Shown: piece after piece, positions 51,490 through 62,837 of the stretch
Numbering within the stretch: position 1 is the stretch's first letter
How the letters are laid out: each line of letters opens with the position of its first letter
NCBI GenBank assembly: GCA_964036045.1
Contig: OZ038394.1
Coordinates: forward strand, 2,521,379-2,585,378
Direction of reading: 5' to 3'
Length of the DNA stretch: 64,000 bases
Source of the DNA: Eutreptiella sp. 'Long Island Sound 2002'
Taxonomy: Eukaryota; Euglenozoa; Euglenophyceae; Eutreptiales; Eutreptiaceae
Translations under genes and position numbers: made by a program
The notes under the pieces: model-generated
Told to the model about the DNA's origin: nothing
What the model saw: the letters and a program-made list of their open reading frames with translations, nothing else
Databases searched by the model: none

Positions 51490-52560
51490 GGTTTCCTAAC
51501 AATTCCTGGGCAGATGGTGAAAGACTCGATGTGCAGTTCGTTGAGGAGACTCAGGACAAAACGGGGGCGGGGCGTTCCATTCCTACTTGGTGTCCTCATG
51601 CCACTCTTTGGTGTGGTTGCATTGAGCACACAAATCAATGTGTGTCCTGTGCCACATTGACAGGCATCTGAGTTGCAAGCCCAAGCTGCAGACACCTCCA
51701 GTAAGTCTTGCAACCCCCAGTGGAAGTACAGCTAGGCCATCAACCCCAAACCGCCAAAGGCAAAAAGACATAGGAACCAAGGCATCAAGAGCAAGACACC
51801 GGTCCACCAATTGGGTTTTGAGTCCCTGCAACAAGCAAAACAAATTGTAGCACAGCCAGAACACTCTTGGTGTGCAACTGCGGGAATGCCGTGCACGCAG
51901 TGCAAGCTTTTGTACGCCGGCAACTACTTGAAACCTAGTTATGGCCCTTTTTCACAAGTTTGTTGTCCCATAACAGGTTTTTTTGCGCTTCTTGTGCATT
52001 GAGGATGTGGCACATTTGAAATGCCACCCATTTTCACCCATTTTCAGCCATTTTAGCCCATTTTCACCCGGTTTTGCTACACGTTCTTTGTTATAGGTGG
52101 ATGGTGGATTATGATGATGGGGAATCACCGGACGTCAGGCAAATTTACAACACAACAAATTGGCAGGTGGGTTGTTACACACTCCAAAACGGATTCCAAC
52201 CTTCATGGCCATTGCCTTGCTATCTCTAGGAAACAATGTCCTTTGTGAATTCTCTTTATGAGCGAGCACTTGAACCCTTCATCTGCACTCTCAGATCATC
52301 GCGAATCAGTAGCATGGCTTATCAGTAACGGCCCACATAGTGCTGCATCATCTTGCTACAAGTTGGGTCCCAATCGGGTCAAGGCAGAATGCTGATGTCC
52401 CTGGAAGGCTGCCGCCATCTTCCAATACACTCACGCAATAGCAAATTGCGCTTGGCCACGGCCACCAACCACCAAGGATATGAAGACCCTTGTGACGCCT
52501 GCATAAATGCAGGGTGGTTTCCTCCAGGGACCAGATTTTTTTTTGTTGCTAAGGACCGCC
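51490..52560. other. Intergenic
   Basis: No gene recognised. 52010-52080 contains three ATTTTCACCC-type direct words. Confidence 0.4.
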
Positions 52561-52574
52561 CTTAAGGACCGCCC

Positions 52575-52805
52575 CAAGGGACCACCCACTGCCAACCGCC
52601 AACTCCCATCAACCGCCAACCGCCACCAGCCGCCAACCACAAACCGCCGCCAACCGCCAGCGGCAACCAACCGCCAACTGCCAACCGCCACCAACCACCA
52701 ATCACCAACCACCAACCGCCGCCAACCACCACCAACCGTCACCAACCGCCAGTTGCCAACCGCCAACCGCCGCCAACCGCCAACCGCCAACCGCCACCAA
52801 CCATG
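52575..52805. repeat. AACCGCC minisatellite
   Basis: About 230 bp of CCAACCGCCA-type units of 10-13 bp in irregular order. It encodes Asn/Arg/Gln/Pro on one strand and Gly/Trp/Arg on the other; both look spurious. Confidence 0.8.
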
Positions 52806-53010
52806 GTTGAGCACATGGAGTGCCCGCGGGCTTTTTTGGGAAAACTGGTTCCGGAACACTTTTTTTTTTCCGTTAAGGACCGCCCTGGTTTCCACCCTTC
52901 CTCCCTGACTAGGTTTCATCGTGTGGGCACTGCACGCAGTGCGCACGCACTGCAACAACTTGCCCTGCCAATCGGTCCTTGAATTATTTAACTTGCGATG
53001 TTCTGCTTAG

Positions 53011-53039
53011 GTCATCCGTGTGGACGGTGGCCAACTGCA
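53011..53039 (+). repeat. 29-bp duplicate of the dehydrogenase 3' coding end
   Basis: Identical to 51441-51469, the codons for VIRVDGGQL. It is preceded by CTTAG, a possible splice acceptor, and is followed by a different sequence with a stop 30 bp on. Confidence 0.8.
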
Positions 53040-53190
53040 GTGGACGCCGGACCTCCTCCAAGGCTGAATTTGCTGTGGTCTTGGAGCTCGGATTTCACAG
53101 GCCCTGCACTCCAGAATTCGGATCTGGTGGTTGGCTTTGTTATAGTGAGCCCACACAAAGTCAGCACGCGCCGCCAAACTGCAGCATGTG

Positions 53191-53192
<2 letters not shown>

Positions 53193-53229
<37 letters not shown>

Positions 53230-53285
53230 CCCGCAATTGTGTGTGTGTTTCAGTACGTATGTGTGTGTGTGTGTGTGTGCACGTG
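53193..53285. repeat. (GT)n microsatellites
   Basis: Two pure GT runs (about 53197-53225 and 53262-53279) with CGTGCATGC words after them. Confidence 0.85.
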
Positions 53286-53299
53286 CATGCACACGCACG

Positions 53300-55460
53300 C
53301 GTGCATGCGTGCGTGGGGAGCTGGGTGAGCCACACTGACAGAGGTCAAATTGCTCACACATTGTTCTTTATCGTGCCCTGTTGTGACATTCCTGGTCTGG
53401 GTGAGTTTCAGCAGAGCTCAGGTGTGCCTGTGTCTTGTTGCACTATGGGCGCGGCCTTGTCTAAGCACGGGATCCCAGTAGTACCTAGGCTATGCTTGTG
53501 CAAGGGGCAGGGTACCCTCCAAAAATGGTGTTTTCCTGCTTTTCCTTTTGCCAATTTCCCGCGATAGTTTCCTACAGAGTGTATACTGTTTATAGTCTTG
53601 GATTTTCAATGAACTTCAGAGGTCTTTTAGTTCGGTTGAACTTACTCGGCCACGCCTACATCCCGTTCCCACAAGCTCCCACACGTATCAATACATGTTC
53701 CTTATCGGTCACTATACGCCCGTCTGCGATCAACCAAGCGGGTGTTTTTTTGCGGGCTTTGGAGCCTTCAACGTCGACACGGGGCCTATGGGTCCCGTAC
53801 ATGAAACCTTTTTCCTCTCCTTCCCCTCCCCACCCCCGCCGGGCCAACTAGAGGCGACTACCAATGTCCCATGCACAACGGTTGTACCACTGATATTGGG
53901 CCACGTCTGAGCTAGCCCCATCCGGGGCGCTGCAGTGCACAACATTGCATGCATGATTGGGAACACTGCACATGCATGAGCAGTGTGTGCAGTCATGTGC
54001 AGCGGGTCTCGACCCTAGACAATACAACCGGACAATGAGTTGCTGTGATGCTGCTGTGGCATTGATTCCACCTTGAACGGCTGCGGAGAGTCATCGAAAA
54101 CGTCGTGATATGGTTTACCTTTCCCTCGAGTTCCTTTGATGAATTCAGCTAGCCGAACTCGCCGGCTAGAAAAATGGAGGCATGGCTACATGTGTCAGCA
54201 CGGGTCGCACAGTAGCTAAGTGCATACTGCCACCGTGCTCTGTCTTCTATTTTTGTTGTTGCTGCCTCCGTACTCTCCTCACCGTGGGATATATCTTCTC
54301 TGTTACTCTTTTGTGTTGTGTGTCCATCCCAACCGGTGACTATACCGTTTGCGGCAAAAGGCCCCATCCAGCGAACCCTGACCCTAAGGGCTAAAAGGAG
54401 TGGTGACGTGAGCATAAATGAATGGAGAGAGCAAAACGAGTCTAAGCTTTTGGACCGCCGCCGCTCGGCTTGGACCGGAATGGTCAAGGCCGCCTCCTTT
54501 TCTACCTCACGCCTGTCACACTAGGCGCTGTTAATAGTGCTCTTTGTCACCCAAGTTTTGTTACCCTCCCCCCCTTGTGTCGTTCCCCACCCCTTGTCGT
54601 TCCCCGCGGGGGGGTGGGAATCGAAATTTTCAAACGTGGGGAACCTCCCTGTAATGCCATGCTGGATAACAAATTTCAAATGTAGGTGGTGTTTGTGTTG
54701 TTTGGGCCGTGGAGGTTGGGATTCGGCTGCATGTGCGGAATATTGTCCGCCGGCGTTTCAGCAAATGGGACCAAGAACCTGGCGCATTCCCACTGCGGAA
54801 TTGCCGGTTTGACTTCAGCTGTGTTGTTCGCATTTTGCACACGCGGGACCCTATAGTATTCTTCGCTCATGTTTGTACCCCCCCCCCCCCCCCTCCGTGT
54901 CGTTCCCCACCCCAGGGAAGACGGTCCCCCACCACCCCCTGGGGGATGGTCACCAAGTGACGGTCCCCCACCCCAACCGTACACGCACATTTGCAGGCAC
55001 AGAAATTGCAGCATAAAACGAAAGAACTCAGCATAGGATGCGTTCAAAGGGCTGCCAATGTACGGAGACCTACTCCTTGACCGGCTCGGTGTAAAATTTC
55101 TTGGTCGTGCTCCACTTCACCTTGAACTCTTGCACATGCTCACCACTTTCCACTGGAATGCTTTGGGCAGCACTCTTGGGTGGTGGTTTTGCCTTCTTGG
55201 TAGGAGGCTTGGCAGGCGCAAGCACAATGAGCCGCAACGAAAAATTTTGGGTTGACCAAGTGACGGTCCTCAACCCGGTTTCCTGAAGCCCGCTGACGGG
55301 GCACATGGACATTAGAACTCGTGGTTTGGTTGCATATTAGTAGGGCATAGTTGTTGAACCTTGCAGTTTGAGCATGGTTTGAAAGATTTGGGCGTCACAC
55401 ACCATCACAGTGCATTGTGCTGACAGGGAGGAAAGGCCGCGCGAGGCGGAGATTCAAACA
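53300..55460. other. Intergenic
   Basis: No gene recognised. GTCGTTCCCCACCCC occurs at 54576-54610 and 54898-54913, with poly(C) at 54878. 55060-55320 (minus) has an 80-codon open frame rich in Lys/Pro that I cannot identify. Confidence 0.4.
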
Positions 55461-55468
55461 TTGTTGTG

Positions 55469-55894
55469 GTGCGGACCAGGCATCGTTTATAAGAGCTATT
55501 TTGCAAGGGGGGGCGGGGGGTCTGGGTGGGTGGGTCTTCAGCCGGGTGGGTGGCGGACTTTTTTTTTATAACATCTTAAACCTGTGGACCTTTTGTTGCA
55601 CAAAGCTATCAGAGCTGGTTCATAGCCCAGTTGTCAAGGTACTTGACTGCAATTCCAATGACCACTGGTTCAAATCCTGGTAATGTAAAGTTTTTGGTGT
55701 GTCACCCTTTGGGGTTGCCTAACCCGGGAGAGCGCCTTGGCTTCAATTTGGTTCACAAAAAATGCTCCCCACTGATTTATAAGAGGGGGGGGGGTCTGGG
55801 TGGGTTAAAAGTCGGGTGGATGGGTCCAAAGTTGGGTGGGTGGGTCTTGTCCAAAATACCCCCACCCCTCTTACAAACGATGCCTGGTGCGGAC
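55469..55894. mobile_element. hAT-like MITE with 8-bp target duplication
   Basis: GTGCGGAC flanks both sides (55469-55476, 55887-55894). The TIRs are CAGGCATCGTTTATAAGAG with one mismatch (55477-55495, 55868-55886). The 410-bp interior is poly(G)-rich with GGGTGGGTGGGTC(T/C) words. An 8-bp duplication and CAG-type ends fit hAT. No coding. Confidence 0.85.
55615..55690 (+). repeat. tRNA-like sequence inside the MITE
   Basis: TAGCCCAGTTGTC (A box, 55623-55635) and GGTTCAAATCC (B box, 55667-55677) at tRNA spacing. Either a SINE nested in the MITE or part of the MITE family. Confidence 0.6.
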
Positions 55895-57131
55895 AGAGCT
55901 GTAGACTGCTGCTGTATGATAGCGAACGCTATGTTGTTTGTTGAATCATCATGGGCGTCACACACACAACATCAATCAATCAATGAGACTTGCTATTGAT
56001 TCACACAATGCACAGGGTATTGGTGGGGGTACGAGTACGCCCAATGGTACACTGTCAATCAATGGTACACTCTCAGGCAACATGCGAACCCAAGTTTGTT
56101 CGGCCCTATGATTGCCGACCCCTCACCAATGCATATGAACACACGGTGCCACTGCACTGCACTGCCATTCCCACGATTCTGCTCCCCGCATGGGGCGGGA
56201 CTTTGGACTGGCGGATGCACCAGAAAAAACTGGACACGCGGTGCCACTGCACCAAGAATCACCCAGATGGCATGTGGGCAGCTCACTTGCAGGCACCCTA
56301 ATAGAAGCAGGGTTTACAACCAATATCTGACTTGCAACTCAGACCATCTAGAGTACGAATTTTCCACGGACAGCTCATTGAGCGGATGTGAACACTCAGC
56401 CAACTCATTGAAGTCAGCCTCCACACACTCCTGTTGTTCATCAGATTCAGGATGGTCCTCGGTGAGCGTAGATGTCTCTGTGCTGTGGAGATGCCATCAG
56501 TAGCTCCCCACATGCTTTCTGCAGACACAACACACCACTGCAAAAAGGGATGGGGAGTGCTCAGTCTCTTTTGGGTTGTGGGGCAGGTAGTCAATATTGT
56601 GCCATGACGACAACAATCCATTGAGCTGTCACCACACACAAATTGTTCTGCACGACGACAGGTCTATGGTGTTAGGATGCCTAGCCAATCATGGGGGGTT
56701 ATATCCTCCCTATACGGCCGGACAATTGCAGTTGGTGCCTGATTGGCCAACAGTGGCCATCCCCTGCAAAACATTACACCAGCTCAACCGGCAACACCGG
56801 CATTGCGGCAGAGGGAAGGTGGTGCTGCCAAAAAAAAAACCCAACACATGTGGTCGTGGTATGATTGTGTTTGGAGCCCCTTACCTAATGGGACGCTTTT
56901 CTTCGAAGTGATGTTGCGTGTCTTTTTTCGTAGTCTCTTTGTTCGGCGGCTAGGTTCACCGTGTTTCGGTAGTGAACGAAAACGCTTATAGAGATAGACA
57001 ACGACAAAACTAAAGAACAATACAATAGGCAGGAAACATTGTTGACCAGATGTGCTTTGGAAGGGCCGTTGCGGCAAGTCATGACCTCGTTCGCTTTCTG
57101 AGTGCCAGAGTGCAGGTCCATGCAGCGGGTT
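55895..57131. other. Intergenic
   Basis: No gene recognised. Two GGTACACT words at 56044 and 56063. A minus-strand frame at 56880-57070 could encode one hydrophobic segment (FLPIVLFFSFVVVYLY), possibly an exon linked to the next feature. Confidence 0.35.
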
Positions 57132-57467
57132 CTAGAGCGGAGGTCTGCGGAGCGGTTCTGTGCGGGGCAGCTGTCGTTCCCGTTGGCGCTCTTGAACTCG
57201 TTCTAGTTGCGGCTGCGGACTGGGTTGCGGGTCACGATAAACTGCTCCAGCTTGGGTGCCGTCTTTTCGTTGTGGGCGGGTCTGGTCATATTTTAGCTGT
57301 GTTGAAGATATAGTTACTTCACAGAGACAGAGGTGCAGGCTGGCGAGTAAGTGCGCTGTTTCGTAACACTCTGTAATCGAATCTCGTAGTTGGGCTGCGA
57401 ATTGCGTGATCGACTTCTCCAGATGCTCCGCGAACAGGGGCTGCGGGCCCAAATCCAACGAATTCAT
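57132..57467 (-). CDS. Possible exon, unknown protein
   Basis: From ATG 57467 the frame reads MNSLDLGPQPLFAEHLEKS, then an amphipathic helix-rich stretch (ITQFAAQLRDSITECYETAH) and an Arg/Gln-rich end (LERVQERQRERQ). 111 codons to the stop at 57132. Composition is plausible for a host gene exon; no domain recognised. Confidence 0.3.
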   Translation of the reverse strand: MNSLDLGPQPLFAEHLEKSITQFAAQLRDSITECYETAHLLASLHLCLCEVTISSTQLKYDQTRPQRKDGTQAGAVYRDPQPSPQPQLERVQERQRERQLPRTEPLRRPPL

Positions 57468-57515
57468 GGTGTAAAGAGGGAATCGAAAAACAAAGAGACA
57501 CTCAGAAAGTGACAA

Positions 57516-59600
57516 AGAAACCAGTCTTCGAGTACTGCAGCAGTCCTCATGGACAAATAAGTTGAAACGCTTTTTTGCCCATCAACTCAGAGCTCCCACC
57601 TAGGAAGGTGTCCAATGTTTTTCACGACATACAGCCAGACAATTCATTTTTTATACTTAGCATACAGTGGGAGCTTAGTGTGAACCGATGGAGGTAGGTT
57701 TACCATCGTTGTAGTTCGCCTTTTCGGGACCTCTCTGAAAGGTTTTCGTTGGCCCTTGGTCACATAGCCATACAATAAGGTTCGTGCTTAGACGACGTGA
57801 TGAGAAAGATAGCAGGGTGGCGATTCCTCACCCTCTAGGAAGAGTTTGGAGTGGAGGAGGCTACCTCGGAACCCGTTTCTGCCTTTGTGCTCCCTGAGGG
57901 ACGCCTAACTCTGTTCTGGTTGACTACTTGTCCCAAAACAATCTAGGAGAGATGCTGAGGCTCGCTGAGACGCTTGCTTCGCAGAAGAAGCCTAGGGACT
58001 GAACCCTTCCTATACCTGCCTATGTATGTGTAAGTGTGCTGAGGCTGAGGACCTAAGAGCAAGCTGCAGAAGTGGTGTCTTAATTATACCCAAGTCTGCA
58101 CCCTTGCTCAACCCGGCGGATGTCTTTACACGGTGTAATGGGGTACGCCCCACGTCTCTCTGCCCCTAGGTGCCCAAGGTTTGTGTTGGCACCAGAAAGC
58201 CTTGGGGGAATACCCAGCGCTAACGCCAAGGTATTGGTTTTGTCTATCTACCTACCTACTACAGGGGAGGGGTGGCCAAGACCTACGAGGCATGAAAACT
58301 CCTGTTTGATATGGGGCCAAAACCTGGACTACCACTGCCATTGCCCACCAAAAACCCTGATAAAATTTCAGCAAACAGGCGGGACAGTGACACACTCACT
58401 ACAGGTCCTACACACTGTACCCTGGCACCAGCCCTCGAAGGATGAGCGAACACTGCCCTGCTCTAGCCCTCACGCAGGCCTGCCACACCTACACGCTACT
58501 TGGTGGCGTTCATGAAGAAGACTCAGGCCCTAGTGGCCCACTTGTGAAATTGCAAGCAAACACAGCGCTACTAAGCAGCTGTGGTCTAACACGGACGTCA
58601 GTACACGTTTCCCTGCTAGGGCTTGGAGGGAAGGAGTGCTCTGTTGGCGTGCACAGCGTGAGTACGTGTTGTCGTTGAAGAATACGTTCTGTTTCCCCTT
58701 TGTGATTGTGTGATCTGCGCCCCTGTTTAGCGGGGCTTTGCAGTGACACAAATTCAACGTGCACCTTTCCCACCTGAGAGAGGCACATGTAGGACAGTTT
58801 GGGACAGAGGAACCTAACCAGCCTCGCCGTATTATACGGGTCTCCGACTTGAAAATGATACGCTATTCCCAAACTGCCCTATCAAGCAAGCAAGCTTATG
58901 GAGCTCCGCCCGTTCTCTTAAAGAACGTAGGGCGGAGCCCCGGGGTAACCTAAACAAGGGTTTTACTGAGCGCACCACGCGTGGCCTACTCTTTAATGCG
59001 CCATATGCATGAACAAGGTCGGGTACCGGGTGCACGATCTGACCCAATCTCCTAATCTCTTGTCCCATCCAATCAATCTCCAAATCCTAAACACACCACA
59101 ACGGTTGAAACTCAACCAGAGGGTGCCCCCTCCTGGCTTACGCACCTTACCTACCGCTAGAGAACGAGAGCAACAAGAAGGAGAAGCGGACACAACAAAA
59201 CGAAGCGAGTATGCCCTCCTGTGTATGTTCGAATCACCCTGAGATCTTCTAATCTAACCCTCTATCTTATGTGTTGCTACTGCACGCGGGTGTGTATGCC
59301 TAATCATTGAACACATGAGGTAGGCACTATGCAAGCAAAACCCGAAACCACGAAGCACCTGTTGTTTTATTCTCTTTTTTTTTTGAATTCTTGAATTTTC
59401 GATTATTGAAGTTTCCTAGAATCTCTACCCTCATAATTTTGTGTGTGTTTCGTCATTTCTTTATAACTACGTGACATACAGTTACAATCTTATTTTGTTT
59501 GGGTTTTCCGGCCGCGAATTAGGATGCGCTCCAAAGGGAATGGGGATACTATTCTATAATTATTGTCTTTGCACCATAAGTTGAACTATTACAATCAACA
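57516..59600. other. Intergenic, unlike the rest in composition
   Basis: No gene recognised. A hairpin at 58903-58937 (CTCCGCCC ... GGGCGGAG with an inner GTTCT/AGAAC stem). The sequence looks lower in CpG than the transposons. ORFs up to 131 codons here show no family features. Confidence 0.35.
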
Positions 59601-59773
59601 CTAAAAGCACCACCATCGGGGATGGGATTTGCTATGACAATGGTTCGTAGACCAACTGTTGTTGCCACTTGTTGTGTGTGCTATGCTAGGCAGGTTTTGA
59701 AGGTTGGCCTAATCCCTCCTTCACTTATGGACCCCACCCCCTCGCACCGCTTCGCCGATTTCAATGGTTCAAG

Positions 59774-60202
59774 GTGGCAGAGGGTTGGTCACGTCAGTGC
59801 GCTGTGTCTGGCAAGCTCAGGCCGAATCACGCTGATACACTTTCTGGTTGTGTGGCAGTCTCAGAGCACGGCGGGAACACATGCAAACAGCTTTGCGACG
59901 CGGTTGACGGCTTTCATGAGCACCTTGTGGCTGTCAAGCAATGCAACAACAACCCCAACATGCATGGTGTCCGGCAAATCGAACTGCAGCACAGCACAAC
60001 GTCAATGCCCGCACCAGACCCACGCGTTAAGCTAGGAGCGGTGACATTATATTGGAAGGAATATTTAGGCATTGGTTGCAATGTGCCGAAATTGCACACG
60101 CGCCCAACTGAACCCCAACCCATCGTGCGAGCGCTTTATGTGGGAATGCCTCGCATTCAATACCGTTTTTGCCTCATTAACCGAATCTGTTGTTCTTGTT
60201 GA
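59774..60202 (+). CDS. Unknown ORF (possible fragment)
   Basis: 142 codons from ATG 59774 with a fairly regular composition (CKQLCDAVDGFHEHLVAV; LQHSTTSMPAPDPRVKL; VTLYWKEYLGIGCNVPKL). No family recognised. An overlapping frame (59622-60035) is also open, so the choice is weak. Confidence 0.3.
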   Translation: MAEGWSRQCAVSGKLRPNHADTLSGCVAVSEHGGNTCKQLCDAVDGFHEHLVAVKQCNNNPNMHGVRQIELQHSTTSMPAPDPRVKLGAVTLYWKEYLGIGCNVPKLHTRPTEPQPIVRALYVGMPRIQYRFCLINRICCSC

Positions 60203-60564
60203 TGAGCAATGATTATCGTGGAATGAAGCCTAGGATGATTGTAACGCAGCTCAGCATGGAAAAAATGCACTTTCAGACATACTAAACCATCATGAATTAC
60301 TGACAACAAAAATGGGACAAGTTGGCCTGAAAAAGAATCAAAGCCTTGATTCAGTGCTTGGTAGTCCTACCAACTCCAAGTAGATTTCTTGCAGCAAAAC
60401 AATATTTTGTGCTAAAAAATTGAACAGATGACCACCAAGCGAAATGGTGTGGAATGCATGCACTCATTGTGCGATGGATCATGGATGACAAATCAGCGGA
60501 GAGCAATGCCGACGGTAACGTTTGGAACCTGGTAGTTTTGAAAATGAACGGTTTGAAACGATTC

Positions 60565-60930
60565 TTGTTACAAAAATAACCGGTTTTGCCGATTAATAGT
60601 TTTCAAAATCACCCGTTTTTCCGATTAATTGCCCTTTACTAACCAAAATCTTGCCATCGGCAGAAGATTGCCCATACAAGTCGGAGCACAGTGATCAAAA
60701 CTACGGTAGAAGTCGTAAATTTCACCATCGGCCATCGTTTATTGCTACTAAAACTTCTGTTTAGTGCAAAAACTAGACAAAAAGTACTGCCGAAAACACC
60801 CCGAAAAGTTTGGAACCATTCCGATTAATTGGTTTAAATCAGTTTTCAAAATAACCGGTTTTGCCAATTGGATTGAAAATAGCCTCCAATTATTGCCGAT
60901 AACCCGTTTTTCCGATTAATTTGTAAAACG
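60565..60930. repeat. CCGGTTTTGCCGATTAAT repeat pair
   Basis: TTTCAAAAT(A/C)ACC, CCGGTTTTGCC and CCCGTTTTTCCGATTAAT occur at 60575-60635 and 60843-60925. No gene between 60203 and 61700. Confidence 0.6.
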
Positions 60931-61701
60931 CCTTCCGAACCCTAGCCGACGGTCAGCAGGTGGCAACTTTGCAGAACAAACAGAAGTAGTGAGAAAATAT
61001 TCTGCCAAATTTCTTGCAGTTCGTGGGTTATTGAATCAACCACATGAAGACACATACATACCTCAAAACAACACACATTACACATGTCTCTTACACATGG
61101 TTGCATATAACATACCATATGATAACATAACATAACATGGTGCGTGGGTCTGCGTTGGGGTTGGTTGGTAGAGCTGGATCCTACGACTAATTTTCTGTCA
61201 TACTGTTGTACTAGACGTAGTACATCTTCTAACACAACTCTTACGTCTTGTGGAACAGTATAAGTTGTTCTAGAAATAGCAGTTCCATTGTTCCGCTAGA
61301 TGTATTTTATCTACCACTCCACTTTCGTTGTGCGCATCCAATGCCGTGGGAGGTTTTTTCGCGTAGCAATTGGCGCGAACAAAAGCAACACCCGTAGCCA
61401 AAGACTACAAGGTCTCTTATGGTATCTCCGAGCCTTTATAAACATCACTCGTGTTGGTGCCAAAGGAAAAGCGTGTTGAGCCTTTCCCCGGCAAAAATGA
61501 GCGCACTCCCGCCGCCAAATGTGCCCATGCCACATGTCAACAAGTAATTAACATTGTGCCATTCTTCACCGTAGAGGATGATTTAACAGCCCCAAACTGA
61601 CGAACCACATTTCAAACTTGGTCAGGTGGAATCACTACCTCATGATGCAAAAAAAAAAAAATTGAAGGCGGGAAAACCGCTAATTTTGGCGGGAAAATCC
61701 T

Positions 61702-62837
61702 TTAATTTGTGGCTACGTCAGTGATAACAAAGTGATCCAAGTCCCACAAAATCTCCGCCAATTGTGAATAGTTACAATTCTCATCCGCAATAGCGAGTAC
61801 ATCAAATTTGTTCCAAAGGACCACTTGTTGACATACATCCATGAAAGTTCGGCATTTCGTCAACACCACTCTTACATCACGCGATGTCATTTGTGGTTTG
61901 TACTTCTTTACTTTGCGGGAAACGGTTTACAACAAGGACACCGGTCTCTGGCACGAATGCATATGAGATTCCATTGTGTGTCCGAACATCATATTGACTC
62001 GTAAAAAGTTCAAAGTTATCTCGGGTAAGGAAAAAGTCAAAAGCACTCCATCGTTGTAGCAATCCAAAAGGCACTTTAGTCGGCAAATGTATGCTTTTAA
62101 AGATAAGAGCTTCTTCGGTCTCACCTTCGAAAATTGAACATCTTGTTTCACACAGCAAGTCAGTGAGCAGTTTCAACATATCAAAACAAGTTGCTTTAGC
62201 CCTATGCACATTCAATCGCAAATGAATATCATCTTCTATTTGCATGGCTTGCGGCAACAACTTGGATTCATGGTTGCAAAAGTGAATGACTTCCACATGA
62301 AGTGCGGTTCAAGTGGGCGTAGTAGACAACAATACAAACATGTACATGTCACAAGCATCATCCGGTACGTATGTGGTTGGCTTCCCCACCACACCCAACT
62401 CATTTTGCACACATGCCAAGCCTTGTGTAATCACCACTTTTTGTGTATATTTTCATACCATCAAAAGTATGAGTCTACGATCAACGGAGTATGACGATTT
62501 GCCATCAATGGTGAGTGCCATCTCACAAGCCTCACTTTTGTGATATCTTCCTTTCACATCTCCGCCGCTTGCTCAAAAAATTGTTTAAAAAAGGTTCCGC
62601 ATTTCCAAGTTGGCCAAATTTTTTCATCCGTTTATACTGATGTAATTGTAATATATGGTGGATAAAACCATAGTGTTTTTTCATGAGCGCTACAATATTC
62701 ATACCGATGCATCCCATTTTTGGTTCGAAGCCCAATGTCCATCCTACAACATTAGTGCCGTTGGTAAAAGGTTCCACGTCCGGGACTGGAATATCTAACA
62801 CCGTTGAGACTTTAGCGAACATTTCATGAGACGGCAT
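61702..62837 (-). pseudogene. Decayed gene, unknown family
   Basis: Minus-strand pieces in gene order: ATG 62837 (MPSHEMFAKVSTVLDIPVPD ... NIVALMKKHYGFIHH) to about 62532; a stop-containing stretch (NELGVVGKPTTYVPDDACDM) at about 62370; a long piece 62296-61877 (KATCFDMLKLLTDLLCETRC ... HNGISYAFVPETGVLVVNRF); and 61890-61702 (FMDVCQQVVLWNKFDVLAI). The pieces seem to belong to one protein of roughly 330 residues or more. Stops and shifts lie between them, some of which could be introns. No domain recognised. Confidence 0.4.

Noticed and set aside
57516-59600. Organelle-derived insert
   Set aside because: The sequence texture differs from the repeats, but I found no organellar gene, tRNA or rRNA signature.
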